Positions 25,896 to 34,752 of a stretch of 64,000 bases of DNA are shown here, piece by piece (the first letter of the stretch is position 1; each line of letters begins with the position of its first letter). A program made the translations under genes and the position numbers. A model generated the notes under the pieces. That model was given only the letters and a program-made list of their open reading frames with translations. It did no database searches and was not told the origin of the DNA. The DNA comes from Aminipila butyrica (GTDB taxonomy: Bacteria > Bacillota > Clostridia > Peptostreptococcales > Anaerovoracaceae): contig NZ_CP048649.1 in the NCBI RefSeq assembly GCF_010669305.1, positions 2,852,001 through 2,916,000 of the forward strand, written 5' to 3'.

Positions 25896-27263
25896 TTAAA
25901 TCCCAAACAGCTGCAATACCAGCCAACTGGATGCGTAGAAGGTCATGAACTGAACACCAGTGTGAACGCCGAAGAACTTGTTCAGAATTCCTCCAAAAAT
26001 ACCAATGGTGAGGGAAACGAGAATCCCCACCAGTCCAGCTTCATAGAAGGAAAGAACAATAATCAAGCCCATAAACATGCAGATAATGGCTTCTTGGCTG
26101 ATATTTTTCAGAACCATGACACTAGCTTTTCTGGCGTAGTTCATGGAAAACGGATAGGCCACCAAGTACGCTACCAAGATACTGATAAATCCGAAAAGCA
26201 TAAACTGAGACGGAGTCATCAGGGTATGCAGGTTGTTCACTGGATCGCTGGAAAAGATAGGTGCTGCGTTAAACAGCGGTCCTGCCGGTCCCAGTGCTAC
26301 CGGGCTCAAAGGAATACCAAAGGCCACCAAGGGGATAACGACTTCTGCTATGTAGGTAGATTCCGTTACCGCATTCATTACCGACAAAGTCGTGGTTAGT
26401 CTCTGATACGTGCCTTTAACCTTGGAAGATATGATTTCTCCAGCCATTACCGTCATACCTACCGGGCTGAAGGTAAAAGTCAGAGAAGAAATACCTGCAC
26501 CGAGGAGCGTAAATCCGGTCTGTTTCGGTGAAAGGATTTTTAAAGGGTTTGGGAAATACCCTTTCCAAGACTTCAGCTCCGGTGCCAGCCAGAATTCCCG
26601 AGGTGCTTTTCGAAGAAGCATCTGCCGGGTGACTGGTGAAAGCAGCGTCACGATGTCAGCAAACATGGGGCCAATAGCGATGCCCAAGAAAATACTAATG
26701 GATACTGAGTGTTCTGCTGCCACAGCCATCTTAATCAGCCCTTGCAGAAATACGGCAAAAGGAATTAAGACAAAGATACTAGCCCACTTCCCTTTTGATG
26801 TATAGGCAATAATCAAGGCAGCGATGATAAAGATAATGGGTGCCCAGGCCTTTACCAAGTCGCCGAAAGGTGCCAGCAGGGTCGCAAAGCCAATGGATAC
26901 GGGTAGTGCAATAACGGCACCGACAATGGCACCGGATATCATCTTTCGCAGCGCCATGTGCGGCACGCCCAGCCTCCGCAAGACATTGGCATGCTCTAGC
27001 AGCGGAACGGCCATGGTATCCCCTGGTACACCCATAAGGGCTGTAGGAATGGCGTGGGTCATGTGCTTTGATACCGCGGCAGCCATAAAGAATCCAAAGA
27101 TAGCCACCGGGGGAAAGCCCAATAGGATAATCAATAGAGTCAAAGGGGCTATAGTAGCCGTCTCATCCGTACCAGAGATTAAACCCATAAAGGAAAAGAT
27201 AATACCGCCCAGCAGAGCGCCCCCCACGCCCCACATGAGATCGTGAATCAACATCGCGTCCAT
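25896..27263 (-). CDS. TctA-family carboxylate transporter permease
   Basis: A 455-residue membrane protein with about 10-12 helices and the glycine/proline-rich motifs of the tripartite tricarboxylate transporter large subunit (GVGGALLGGIIFSFMGL, PTALMGVPGDTMAVPLLE). Members move carboxylates with cations. No periplasmic TctC binding protein is encoded nearby, so this may be a two-component system or borrow a binding protein. The gene is the last of the minus-strand island with HMG-CoA reductase and AtuA, and abuts the small membrane partner (stop and start adjacent). Its substrate is inferred to be an acid used by that pathway. Confidence 0.8.
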   Translation of the reverse strand: MDAMLIHDLMWGVGGALLGGIIFSFMGLISGTDETATIAPLTLLIILLGFPPVAIFGFFMAAAVSKHMTHAIPTALMGVPGDTMAVPLLEHANVLRRLGVPHMALRKMISGAIVGAVIALPVSIGFATLLAPFGDLVKAWAPIIFIIAALIIAYTSKGKWASIFVLIPFAVFLQGLIKMAVAAEHSVSISIFLGIAIGPMFADIVTLLSPVTRQMLLRKAPREFWLAPELKSWKGYFPNPLKILSPKQTGFTLLGAGISSLTFTFSPVGMTVMAGEIISSKVKGTYQRLTTTLSVMNAVTESTYIAEVVIPLVAFGIPLSPVALGPAGPLFNAAPIFSSDPVNNLHTLMTPSQFMLFGFISILVAYLVAYPFSMNYARKASVMVLKNISQEAIICMFMGLIIVLSFYEAGLVGILVSLTIGIFGGILNKFFGVHTGVQFMTFYASSWLVLQLFGI

Positions 27264-27695
27264 TTACACGTCCTCCTTTCCCGATTGGCTTTCGCCCGCA
27301 AACAGCTCATAGATCTTTAAGCTCTTCATCTCTTCCACAATGCAGCTTTCCGCTTTCTGCAAATATTCCCGTTCTTTATCCCGATCCAGTCCCAGTTCCT
27401 CCAGAACCTGAAGCTGATCCTCTTCTGCAAAGTGCTTTTCGTTGAGAATTCTTTTCGGTTTGAACAGCTTGGCAGATATGGCTGCACTGATTAGAGATCC
27501 TAAAATCCCCACCAGCAGGGCATAAGCCTTTATCAGGTTAGGGGCTACCCCATCCAGGCTCGTCTGCATAAAATGCCAGGCCGTACTGAACAGAGTCAGA
27601 CTTACGACGATGCCAATGACCGCAGCAATGGCTAAATGACGGATGTCTACTGTATCACCCCATACGTCTGCATAGAAGTATTTTTTCTCTTCCAT
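27264..27695 (-). CDS. Small membrane partner of the TctA-like permease
   Basis: A 143-residue protein with two predicted membrane helices (about 20-43 and 55-76), then a charged cytoplasmic C-terminus rich in Glu and Lys. TctB, the usual small subunit, has about four helices, so this is either a divergent TctB or a different accessory protein. I could not place it in a named family with confidence. It ends directly before the TctA-like gene (27263) and starts about 20 bases after the HMG-CoA reductase stop, so it is clearly in the same operon. Confidence 0.6.
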   Translation of the reverse strand: MEEKKYFYADVWGDTVDIRHLAIAAVIGIVVSLTLFSTAWHFMQTSLDGVAPNLIKAYALLVGILGSLISAAISAKLFKPKRILNEKHFAEEDQLQVLEELGLDRDKEREYLQKAESCIVEEMKSLKIYELFAGESQSGKEDV

Positions 27696-27714
27696 GGCTT
27701 CTTCCTCCTGTCCT

Positions 27715-28977
27715 TTATTTGGTATATTCTTTCAACAGCTCTTGGGCATATTCCAATCTTACCTTTTTCTCCTTTACCATCTTATCTACAATCTTATCCA
27801 GGATGTCTCCTTTTGCTCCGGTTACAGAAGCCAGATTTCTAGCATGGAGAGACATATGGCCCCGCTGAATACCTTCTGTGGCCAGCGCCTTAATGGCTGC
27901 CAGGTTCTGGGCCAAGCCTACGGAAGCAATAATTTCTCCCAGCTCCGCAGCACTCTTTACCCCCAGCATTTTTACCGCTACTTGAGCCGTCGGGTGAATC
28001 TTCGTAGCACCACCTACCAAGCCTACAGCCATAGGCAGTTCAATGGTTCCCACTAAATCTCCGTTCTGATCTTTTTCCCAAGTAGTTAACGACGTGTACT
28101 GCCCAGAGCGGGAAGCATACGCATGTGCTCCCGATTCGATGGCTCTGGTATCGTTTCCCGTCGCCAAGACCACCGGTACGATGCCGTTCATAATGCCCTT
28201 ATTGTGCGTAGCCGCCCGGTATGGGTCTGCTGCCGCAAAGGCGTAGGCGGTAATAATCTGATTCACCACGTCTTCGCCTCCGATGGCCTCCTTCTTAATA
28301 TGTACACGGGAACGAGCCAGACGGTGCACAGCCAAATTAGACAGAATCCTCAGGTGTACCGTCCCGCCGGAGACTTCCTCCAGGAATGGAGCTACCGCCT
28401 CAGCCATGGTGTTTACGGCATTGGCGCCCATAGCATCTAAGGTATTCACATGGAGGTGCACTACGACCATGTGGCCTACAGCACTGTTAATAATCCGCAC
28501 ATCCAAATCCTGCATGCCGCCGCCGTGCTGAACTAAGATGGGGTCCTTCTCATTACAGATTTCTATAATCTTCGCCTTATTCTCATAGATACGAATTTTA
28601 GCGGCATTGGGATCCGGCACGTCTAAAATCTGCACCTGAGCAATCATCACAGAACCAGAATTGCTGGCAAAGAAGCCTCCGCCATCTCGAGCCATCTTGG
28701 CAGCATTGCTGGCCGCAGCCACCACCGATGGTTCCTCTGTCACCATGGGAATCACGTAGTCCTTGCCATTTATCATGAAGTTTAATGCTACGCCCATGGG
28801 CAGCTGGAAGGTACCGATGACGTTTTCAATCATATGGTCTGCCTTATCCATATCCAGTGCTCCGGGCTGGCTGATAACCTCCTGGTCTGCCTGGGAAATT
28901 CCTGAAAATTCACTTACTTCTGCCAATCTCTCTGCCGGGGATAATTTATAAAATCCTGAATAACTGCTGGTTTTCAT
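27715..28977 (-). CDS. mvaA: HMG-CoA reductase, class II (degradative type)
   Basis: Interconverts mevalonate and HMG-CoA. The 420-residue length and motifs fit the bacterial class II enzyme of Pseudomonas mevalonii. The catalytic glutamate lies in TEEPSVVAAAS (E81/E82), the lysine is K260 in HNKGIMNG, the aspartate is D276 in GNDTRAIE, and the histidine is H374 in RGHMSLHARN. All are present, so the enzyme should be active. The window also encodes IspDF of the MEP route, and the neighbours are catabolic (AtuA, a transporter, a sigma-54 activator). An oxidative, catabolic direction is therefore likely, but not shown. The ATG has GAGGAG upstream. Confidence 0.92.
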   Translation of the reverse strand: MKTSSYSGFYKLSPAERLAEVSEFSGISQADQEVISQPGALDMDKADHMIENVIGTFQLPMGVALNFMINGKDYVIPMVTEEPSVVAAASNAAKMARDGGGFFASNSGSVMIAQVQILDVPDPNAAKIRIYENKAKIIEICNEKDPILVQHGGGMQDLDVRIINSAVGHMVVVHLHVNTLDAMGANAVNTMAEAVAPFLEEVSGGTVHLRILSNLAVHRLARSRVHIKKEAIGGEDVVNQIITAYAFAAADPYRAATHNKGIMNGIVPVVLATGNDTRAIESGAHAYASRSGQYTSLTTWEKDQNGDLVGTIELPMAVGLVGGATKIHPTAQVAVKMLGVKSAAELGEIIASVGLAQNLAAIKALATEGIQRGHMSLHARNLASVTGAKGDILDKIVDKMVKEKKVRLEYAQELLKEYTK

Positions 28978-29015
28978 GGTATTCTCCTCTCATCTCACAA
29001 CTCGTTGGTTAACGA

Positions 29016-29336
29016 TTATTCCTCTGTATCAATTTTCATTCTCATAAAAGCTGAGCCCATAGATTTGCCCAAGGAATCCAACCGCAGAGAATGGGTAGCC
29101 CCGCCGCCCAAGGCGTGCTTCATGACAAAATTGAAGCCATGGAGGCTATCCACCTCATAGCGAGTAATTTCACCCTGTACCATATCTCCAAAGTGGGATT
29201 TCACCCGTTCCACGGTTAATATCCGCTTTAAGAACTCATAATCCTTGGGATCCCGCGCATACACACAAATGTTGCTGGTGTCCCCCTTGTCTCCAGATCT
29301 GCCGTGAGCTAACTGGTTTAAATATACCTGTGCCAT
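29016..29336 (-). CDS. AtuA C-terminal-type small protein
   Basis: A 106-residue protein with the signature LAHGRSGDKGDTSNICVYAR, the segment that forms the C-terminal domain of full-length AtuA (acyclic terpene utilisation) proteins. Here it is a separate gene. Its ATG directly follows the TAA of the large AtuA gene, and the GGAGGTG ribosome site lies inside that gene's last codons. The two products therefore probably form one complex. The biochemical role of this domain is not established. Confidence 0.8.
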   Translation of the reverse strand: MAQVYLNQLAHGRSGDKGDTSNICVYARDPKDYEFLKRILTVERVKSHFGDMVQGEITRYEVDSLHGFNFVMKHALGGGATHSLRLDSLGKSMGSAFMRMKIDTEE

Positions 29337-30710
29337 TTATTTCACCTCCAGAATATTCGATTTCAGCTCTACGACGCTTCTCGGAATAAAGGTCGGCCAC
29401 AAACCGATAACTTCTTGCACCTTAGCCCGTCCGCCGAAGAAACTTGCTCCGGGAGGACCGTTCAGCTGCAATGGAGAAATCTCCGGTACTAACTTCATCG
29501 CTTCTGATTTCTCCAGAGTCCGCACAGCGATTCGCAAGACCACCTCATTCATGTTCTTTACCAGTTCAGGGTCCATGCTGGCCACCCCTAAGTGCAGTGC
29601 ATTCAGACCTAAGTAATCAATGCGAATTTCTTCTGCCTTTAAGCCTTTGCGCTTCATCTTCTTCATCAGGATATCTGCTGCATACTGCGCCTTCTCGTAA
29701 GCATCCGGCCAAGCAAAACTTAGATACGTCTCTACCTTGTAGCCGGCATGATAGCCAATACTCAGCTTCAAATTATCGGGCCTGGTCTTGCCCTTGATAT
29801 TGCCCACTTTAACCCGATTGTCGCCGGATTGAGTCAGGGTTGCATGGCTGATATCCACGTTTACGTCCGGTGTAATGTAGTTGGCTGGGTCGTGAACCTC
29901 ATACAGGAATTGCTCCTTGCAGCTCTGCTCGCTGATCAAGCCGCCGCAATCCTCCGCCTTGGTGATAAACATCTCCTGCTCTGTCAGCTCCGCAATCGGA
30001 AAGCCCAGTTCATCCATTCTTGGAACAGCTCTCCAATCATAGTCAAAGTTGCCGCCCGCTCCCTGGCCGCCGCATTCCAGCAGATGACCAGCCATAATGC
30101 CCCGGGCCAGATTATCATAATCGTCGGCAGCCCAGCCAAATTCGTGCTTTAACGGAGCTAAAAACAAGGCCGAATCTGCAGCTCTGCCTGTGACCACAAT
30201 GTCTGCCCCCTGTTCCAGACACGCCACAATGGGCTCGTGTCCAAAGTAGACGTTGGCATTTAGTATTTTGTCTTCAATCTCTGAAAAATCGCCGTCGTGA
30301 TCGATATTTTTAAAATCCAGACCCTGCGCCTTCAGCGCTGGTATCCGGTCCTTCATGTCGTCGCCCACAACGTAACCAATCTTATATCCAGAAAGGCCTT
30401 GATCCATAGCAGTCTGTTCAATAGCCTTGACGGCTCCGGTGATGTTCATGCCTCCGGCATTTGAAATAATCTTGATGCCCTTTTCATAACCTTCCTTACC
30501 GATGATTCTTACTAAATCGATAAAGTCTCTTGCATATCCGGCTTCTGGATTCCGATTCTTCTGCCTCTGCATGATGGATAAGGTCAGTTCTGCCAGATAA
30601 TCACAGGCCATATAATTCAAATTGCCCTTTTTTATCATATGGATGGCGGCATCGTTGCTGTCTCCCCAGAAACCCTGACCGCCTCCTATACGAATTTTTT
30701 TACCGTCCAT
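29337..30710 (-). CDS. AtuA-family (DUF1446) protein, N-terminal part
   Basis: A 457-residue protein of the DUF1446/AtuA family, beginning KKIRIGGGQGFWGDSNDA with conserved blocks GGMNITGAVKAIEQ, VVTGRAADSALFLAPL and LECGGQGAGGNFDYDW. In Pseudomonas, AtuA is encoded with acyclic-terpene degradation genes, where a branched glutaryl-CoA related to HMG-CoA is an intermediate. Its own reaction is unknown. Here the family's usual C-terminal domain is a separate gene immediately downstream. It is the first gene after the -24/-12 promoter, with GGAGG before the ATG. Pairing with an HMG-CoA reductase is suggestive. Confidence 0.85.
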   Translation of the reverse strand: MDGKKIRIGGGQGFWGDSNDAAIHMIKKGNLNYMACDYLAELTLSIMQRQKNRNPEAGYARDFIDLVRIIGKEGYEKGIKIISNAGGMNITGAVKAIEQTAMDQGLSGYKIGYVVGDDMKDRIPALKAQGLDFKNIDHDGDFSEIEDKILNANVYFGHEPIVACLEQGADIVVTGRAADSALFLAPLKHEFGWAADDYDNLARGIMAGHLLECGGQGAGGNFDYDWRAVPRMDELGFPIAELTEQEMFITKAEDCGGLISEQSCKEQFLYEVHDPANYITPDVNVDISHATLTQSGDNRVKVGNIKGKTRPDNLKLSIGYHAGYKVETYLSFAWPDAYEKAQYAADILMKKMKRKGLKAEEIRIDYLGLNALHLGVASMDPELVKNMNEVVLRIAVRTLEKSEAMKLVPEISPLQLNGPPGASFFGGRAKVQEVIGLWPTFIPRSVVELKSNILEVK

Positions 30711-30742
30711 AACGTATCCTCCTTCTCTATGCTTTTTATTAA

Positions 30743-30759
30743 AGCAATATCCATGCCAA
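30743..30759 (-). promoter_or_regulatory. Sigma-54 (-24/-12) promoter of the AtuA/HMG-CoA reductase operon
   Basis: Minus strand TTGGCATGGATATTGCTTT: GG and GC are separated by ten bases, and both hexamer-like halves match the sigma-54 consensus (TGGCAYR, TTGCW). It lies about 34 bases before the AtuA start codon, leaving room for a start site near 30732 and the GGAGG. A sigma-54 activator gene ends about 145 bases upstream. A CACTTAAGTG palindrome at 30900-30909 is a weak candidate enhancer site. Confidence 0.85.
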
Positions 30760-30824
30760 AGGTATAAACGGTTGAAATATCACTCTTTTTTCTGGTCTCT
30801 TTCATTTTCTGCACTTTTATTTAC

Positions 30825-30852
30825 AAAAAAGGTGCCATAATTAGCACCTTTT
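30825..30852 (-). terminator. Terminator after the sigma-54 activator gene
   Basis: Minus-strand AAAAGGTGC and GCACCTTTTTT around an eight-base loop. It separates the activator transcript from the sigma-54 promoter downstream. Confidence 0.8.
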
Positions 30853-30902
30853 CTGAACATTTTGCTTATTTTTTCGCCTTTTAATAGTGCCATTTTTGTC
30901 AC

Positions 30903-32555
30903 TTAAGTGTCTTTTTCGCTACCATTGATTCCATACTCTTTTAATTTTCTATAAAAAGTCCGCTTGCTAACCTCTAATTCCTTCATAGCCCGAACCTTGC
31001 TTCCCCGATTCTGAGCGATAGCCTCTATAAGAATCTTTTTCTCCAAGGCCCCTAGTGCTTCTCGCAAAGGACCTCCCTGATAGCTCTGACCGACGGGCTG
31101 AACAGATGCACCAGCAAGCTCCATTACCTCAGCCCCGGCAGCTTCTTCGCTCCCCACAAGCTGCTTCATGTGAGGCGGCAGATGGCTGATACCGAACAGC
31201 TCTCCACTGCACATAATAACCGCATATTCCATGCAGTTCTTCAATTCACGTACGTTTCCCGGCCAACTGTAGGTATGAAGAAAGGTCAAGACTTCATGAG
31301 AAAAAGTCAGCTTTTTTTCATATCGTCGGTTGTATACCTGTAGAAAGTGGTTAGCCAAGAGACCGATATCCTCCCGCCGCTCCTTTAAGGACGGCACATC
31401 AATCTCCACAATATTTAGGCGAAAATACAAATCCTGACGAAAGGTTTTTTCTTGAATCATCTGCTCTAAGGGTTGATTGGTGGCGGCAATCAACCGCACA
31501 TTTACCGGGATGTTCCGCTGGCGGCCAATCTTTTCAATTTCTCCCGCCTGTAGTACCCGCAGCAGCTTGGCCTGCATGGCCATGGGCATGTCCCCAATCT
31601 CGTCCAGAAATAAAGTTCCGCCGTTGGCCAGCTCAAACTTGCCCATCTTACCTCCGGCTTTAGCTCCTGTAAAAGAGCCTTCTTCGTAACCAAACAGTTC
31701 GCTTTCGATGAGGTTCTCCGGGATAGCCGCACAGTTGACCAGAATCATCGGCTTGGTCTTTCTCCCGCTGTTCTCGTGAATAATTTTAGCAATCATCTCT
31801 TTTCCTGCGCCGTTTTCTCCCTTAATCAACACAGAAGCCTCTGTCTTGGCCACAATAAGAGCCTGAGATACGGTTTTCATAAAGGCGGGACTTTTGCCGA
31901 TGATTTCCAGCCGTGACATCTGTTCTTGGGCCTCTGCCTGCCGTTGATAGTTTAAAGCGATTTCATTGGCTTTAGCAACTGCCTCTCCCAATTTTACTTC
32001 CACGGTGGTGTCCTGAAAAATAGACACCACACCCAGAAACTCGCTCCCCCTCTCCAGCGGATAAATTCTGGCAGAAACGTACTTATCCAGCGTTTTAATA
32101 TACTGTTTTTCCTGGAATACTGGAATCTTCTTTTCCAGCACATTGATAATCTCCGCTCCTGGCTCTACTTGGCGAATATCTCGGCCGATGAGCCTCCCCA
32201 GGGAAACCCCCAGTATTTTAGAATAGGAACTATTCAGATAAAATATCCGCCCGTGGCGATCAATGGCAATGACCGCCTCCTGAAATCGGTCCATAATTTC
32301 AGCCAGCATCCAGCTGGCTGACATGGACAGCAGGTACAGCAGCAGGTCCTTCTCCACCTGACCCACCTTCTGCCCCGCCGCATCTGTCACGCCAATCACC
32401 GGAGCATAGGATTTCAGTTCCTCCAATGTCAACTCTTGAAGACAGGTATCCATGCACAAGCTTTTTCCCCTCTTATCCGAATTTATGTTGTGGTCCTTTC
32501 CTGGTCCACTGTCCTCTCCAGCCTTCCAGACGTTCATCAGGTCTCCTAGTCGCAT
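30903..32555 (-). CDS. PAS-containing sigma-54 activator
   Basis: A 550-residue bacterial enhancer-binding protein. An N-terminal region is followed by a PAS domain (about 85-190, AVIAIDRHGRIFYLNSSYS). The AAA+ domain has Walker A GENGAGKEM (246 on), the sigma-54 contact loop GSFTGA (293-298, a variant of GAFTGA), Walker B LFLDEIGDM, and a Fis-type C-terminal helix-turn-helix (about 505-545). The ATG at 32555 has AAGGAGG nine bases upstream. It probably senses a pathway metabolite through the PAS or N-terminal part and drives the -24/-12 promoter just downstream. The target is inferred from position. Confidence 0.9.
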   Translation of the reverse strand: MRLGDLMNVWKAGEDSGPGKDHNINSDKRGKSLCMDTCLQELTLEELKSYAPVIGVTDAAGQKVGQVEKDLLLYLLSMSASWMLAEIMDRFQEAVIAIDRHGRIFYLNSSYSKILGVSLGRLIGRDIRQVEPGAEIINVLEKKIPVFQEKQYIKTLDKYVSARIYPLERGSEFLGVVSIFQDTTVEVKLGEAVAKANEIALNYQRQAEAQEQMSRLEIIGKSPAFMKTVSQALIVAKTEASVLIKGENGAGKEMIAKIIHENSGRKTKPMILVNCAAIPENLIESELFGYEEGSFTGAKAGGKMGKFELANGGTLFLDEIGDMPMAMQAKLLRVLQAGEIEKIGRQRNIPVNVRLIAATNQPLEQMIQEKTFRQDLYFRLNIVEIDVPSLKERREDIGLLANHFLQVYNRRYEKKLTFSHEVLTFLHTYSWPGNVRELKNCMEYAVIMCSGELFGISHLPPHMKQLVGSEEAAGAEVMELAGASVQPVGQSYQGGPLREALGALEKKILIEAIAQNRGSKVRAMKELEVSKRTFYRKLKEYGINGSEKDT

Positions 32556-32848
32556 CGGTTCAGCCCTCCTTTTCCGCTCCGTAATCAGCCTTATACTTCC
32601 TTCATATTATAACACCTTTTATTTTTACTCTTTTCATTTTCTATATTGTAGCATTGATTGTTCTGCATTTCATCCGTAACTTTACCTTCTTTTAGTTCTA
32701 ACTCAACAAATAAAATCTACTTATTCATATTTAAACTTAAAAAAATATGCTAAATTAGTGAGTGAAAACATCATTTTTTACGAATATATAGGTAAAGGGA
32801 TTTTATATAAAGACAACATAATTAGCAATATTAGAAAGGGAGGACCCA

Positions 32849-33406
32849 ATGAATGAAGATCAGCAGTTGATTTCACTTATCCGAGACAATCCCCAAGAGG
32901 GGTTGTCTAAAGCAATTGAGTTATACGGGGGAACTTTAAAATGGATTATCATAAAAATCCTCGGCAATTCCAGTCCCCAGGACGTGGAAGAATGTATGTC
33001 GGACGTCTTTGTCAAGCTATGGCAAAATATTGACTCTTTTAAAATAGAAAGAAAGGTACCCTTAAAAAGTTATTTGTTCGGCATAACCAGGTATACAGCC
33101 ATCGACTATAGCAGAAAGAATAGCACTCAGATGGAATTTATACCCATTGAAGAAAGCGAGATCGGCGTATCCATTGACTTTACCGACGAATTAACCAAGG
33201 AACATAACTGTCAGATTCTCCAGGAAGCCATCGACGAACTGCCAGAGCCAGACAAAAAAATATTTATTCACCGCTACTACCTTCACCAACAGATCAATGC
33301 CATTGCTTCGCGGCTTTCTCTCAGCCCTAAAACAGTGGAAAATAAATTGTATCGCGGTAAACAGAAGCTGCGTCAATCGTTAATCGAAAGGGGAATTGTT
33401 CTATGA
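32849..33406 (+). CDS. ECF-type sigma-70 factor
   Basis: A 185-residue RNA polymerase sigma factor with region 2 (VEECMSDVFVKLWQNIDSF, then YLFGITRYTAIDYSRK) and region 4 (LPEPDKKIFIHRYY, then AIASRLSLSPKTVENKLYRG) and no region 3 or N-terminal extension, as in ECF factors. The ATG follows GGGAGG. It overlaps the next gene as ATGA, so the two are translated together; that gene looks like its membrane-bound anti-sigma factor. The signal and regulon are unknown. About 290 bases upstream to the divergent activator gene hold no other gene. Confidence 0.92.
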   Translation: MNEDQQLISLIRDNPQEGLSKAIELYGGTLKWIIIKILGNSSPQDVEECMSDVFVKLWQNIDSFKIERKVPLKSYLFGITRYTAIDYSRKNSTQMEFIPIEESEIGVSIDFTDELTKEHNCQILQEAIDELPEPDKKIFIHRYYLHQQINAIASRLSLSPKTVENKLYRGKQKLRQSLIERGIVL

Positions 33407-34527
33407 GCAAATTAGAAGATATGATGAAATACTATAATCTCAAAGAGGAAGACTTATTGGGTAGCGAAGCACTTTCGGAGGAAGAACGTGCACAGATTCT
33501 TGAAAAAACACTATTGAAGGCAGGTCTTACCCCAGAGCTAGAAGCCGATACTGCCTCACTCCCTACTTCGGACATCCCATTAAAGCCCAAGAAGCCTTAC
33601 CGCAAGCGCTTTGCCCTGCTGACAGCAGCCTGCATCACTGTGCTTGCTTTAGGGGCTGTGTCCTTTGCCGCCACGTCCTTAAACAGCACGTTCTTAAACT
33701 TCTTCCATCCTCAAACTCAGGAAGAGACCGACCTGCTAAACGGCTTAGGGACAATCATCGATCAACAGGTGACCAACAATGGCCTCACCATCCACATAAA
33801 AGAAGCCTTGGGAGACCACAATGCCGTCTACGTGCTCTTTGACCTCATCGCCGCAGAAGGAACAGTGCTGGATCAAGAACAATATACCTTTGTTCTCCAA
33901 AACATCTCTCTTGAACAGGATTGGAGTTCCATAGGCCCTCATGGCGCTGGCTACAGTATTCAGGAAATGGAAGATCCGGATCCCACGGACAATATAAAGC
34001 CCATGATTTTATCCTTTTCTTCCAGTCAGAAGATCAGCGGTAAAAAAATGACCTTTGACTTCAAAGACTTTTCTACCTATAAGACCGGGGATGAACTGGA
34101 AAACCGTCCGGAAATGACCGAACCCGGTACTCCAGGGGATGAAAATGATATTTATAACATTCTGATTCCAGGGGAATGGAAGATTGAATTTCCTTTGAAT
34201 TATCAGGATACTACGGTGGCTTATAAATTGAATGAAGCGCTGAAATATAAGGATATCTCCTTTACGCTGAAAGAGGTTCGCCTCTCACCAATATCCATCA
34301 GCATGAGTTTAGTTACATCTCAGGACATAAGCAGCGATCGGCTTCATGAGACTCCGCTGCTCCTCCACCTGAAGGACGGCACAACCATTGATACCCAGCA
34401 GTGCAGCCGAGGGACCAGCTCTGATACCTTTAGAACGGTCATCGATGCTCAGTTTGATGAAATCATCAATCCGACGGAAATCCAATCCATTGAGTATTGT
34501 GGAACGGTCCTTCCTATAAAATTTTAA
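33403..34527 (+). CDS. Putative membrane anti-sigma factor (DUF4179-like)
   Basis: A 374-residue protein: about 66 cytoplasmic residues rich in acidic groups, one membrane helix (about 69-88, LLTAACITVLALGAVSFA), then a long extracellular part of beta-rich character. This layout and the overlapping ATGA with an upstream ECF sigma gene are typical of DUF4179-type anti-sigma factors in Clostridia. It would hold the sigma factor at the membrane until an external signal arrives. Binding residues are not identifiable by eye. It ends at a clear terminator. Confidence 0.75.
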   Translation: MSKLEDMMKYYNLKEEDLLGSEALSEEERAQILEKTLLKAGLTPELEADTASLPTSDIPLKPKKPYRKRFALLTAACITVLALGAVSFAATSLNSTFLNFFHPQTQEETDLLNGLGTIIDQQVTNNGLTIHIKEALGDHNAVYVLFDLIAAEGTVLDQEQYTFVLQNISLEQDWSSIGPHGAGYSIQEMEDPDPTDNIKPMILSFSSSQKISGKKMTFDFKDFSTYKTGDELENRPEMTEPGTPGDENDIYNILIPGEWKIEFPLNYQDTTVAYKLNEALKYKDISFTLKEVRLSPISISMSLVTSQDISSDRLHETPLLLHLKDGTTIDTQQCSRGTSSDTFRTVIDAQFDEIINPTEIQSIEYCGTVLPIKF

Positions 34528-34540
34528 ACTTTCAACTTGT

Positions 34541-34582
34541 AAAAAAGGCGATCGGGGCACAAACTCTGGCCGCCTTTTTATA
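34541..34582 (+). terminator. Terminator of the ECF sigma/anti-sigma operon
   Basis: Arms AAAAAGGCG and CGCCTTTTT around a 20-base loop, followed by TATATTTG on the plus strand. Confidence 0.8.
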
Positions 34583-34664
34583 TTTGCAAAATCCATAAAA
34601 GAAGGTTAGGAACAGAATTTCTTGATTGAGCTGTTTCGGAAACCAGCCGACAGCAAAGAACTAT

Positions 34665-34694
34665 TTTACAGGCGAAAATAATTTATGCTATACT
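34665..34694 (+). promoter_or_regulatory. Promoter of the small toxin-like gene
   Basis: TTTACA and TATACT are 18 bases apart, and the -10 box is extended (TGC before it). A start near 34701 would give a 5' leader of about 50 bases. That leader holds a CTACCG/CGGTAG hairpin (34704-34721) and a second hairpin, CCCT-TGCGAG-AGGG (34731-34744), which ties up the ribosome site. Confidence 0.65.
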
Positions 34695-34752
34695 ACAGGA
34701 GTGCTACCGGAAACACGGTAGGCAGTTATGCCCTTGCGAGAGGGTGATGCTT

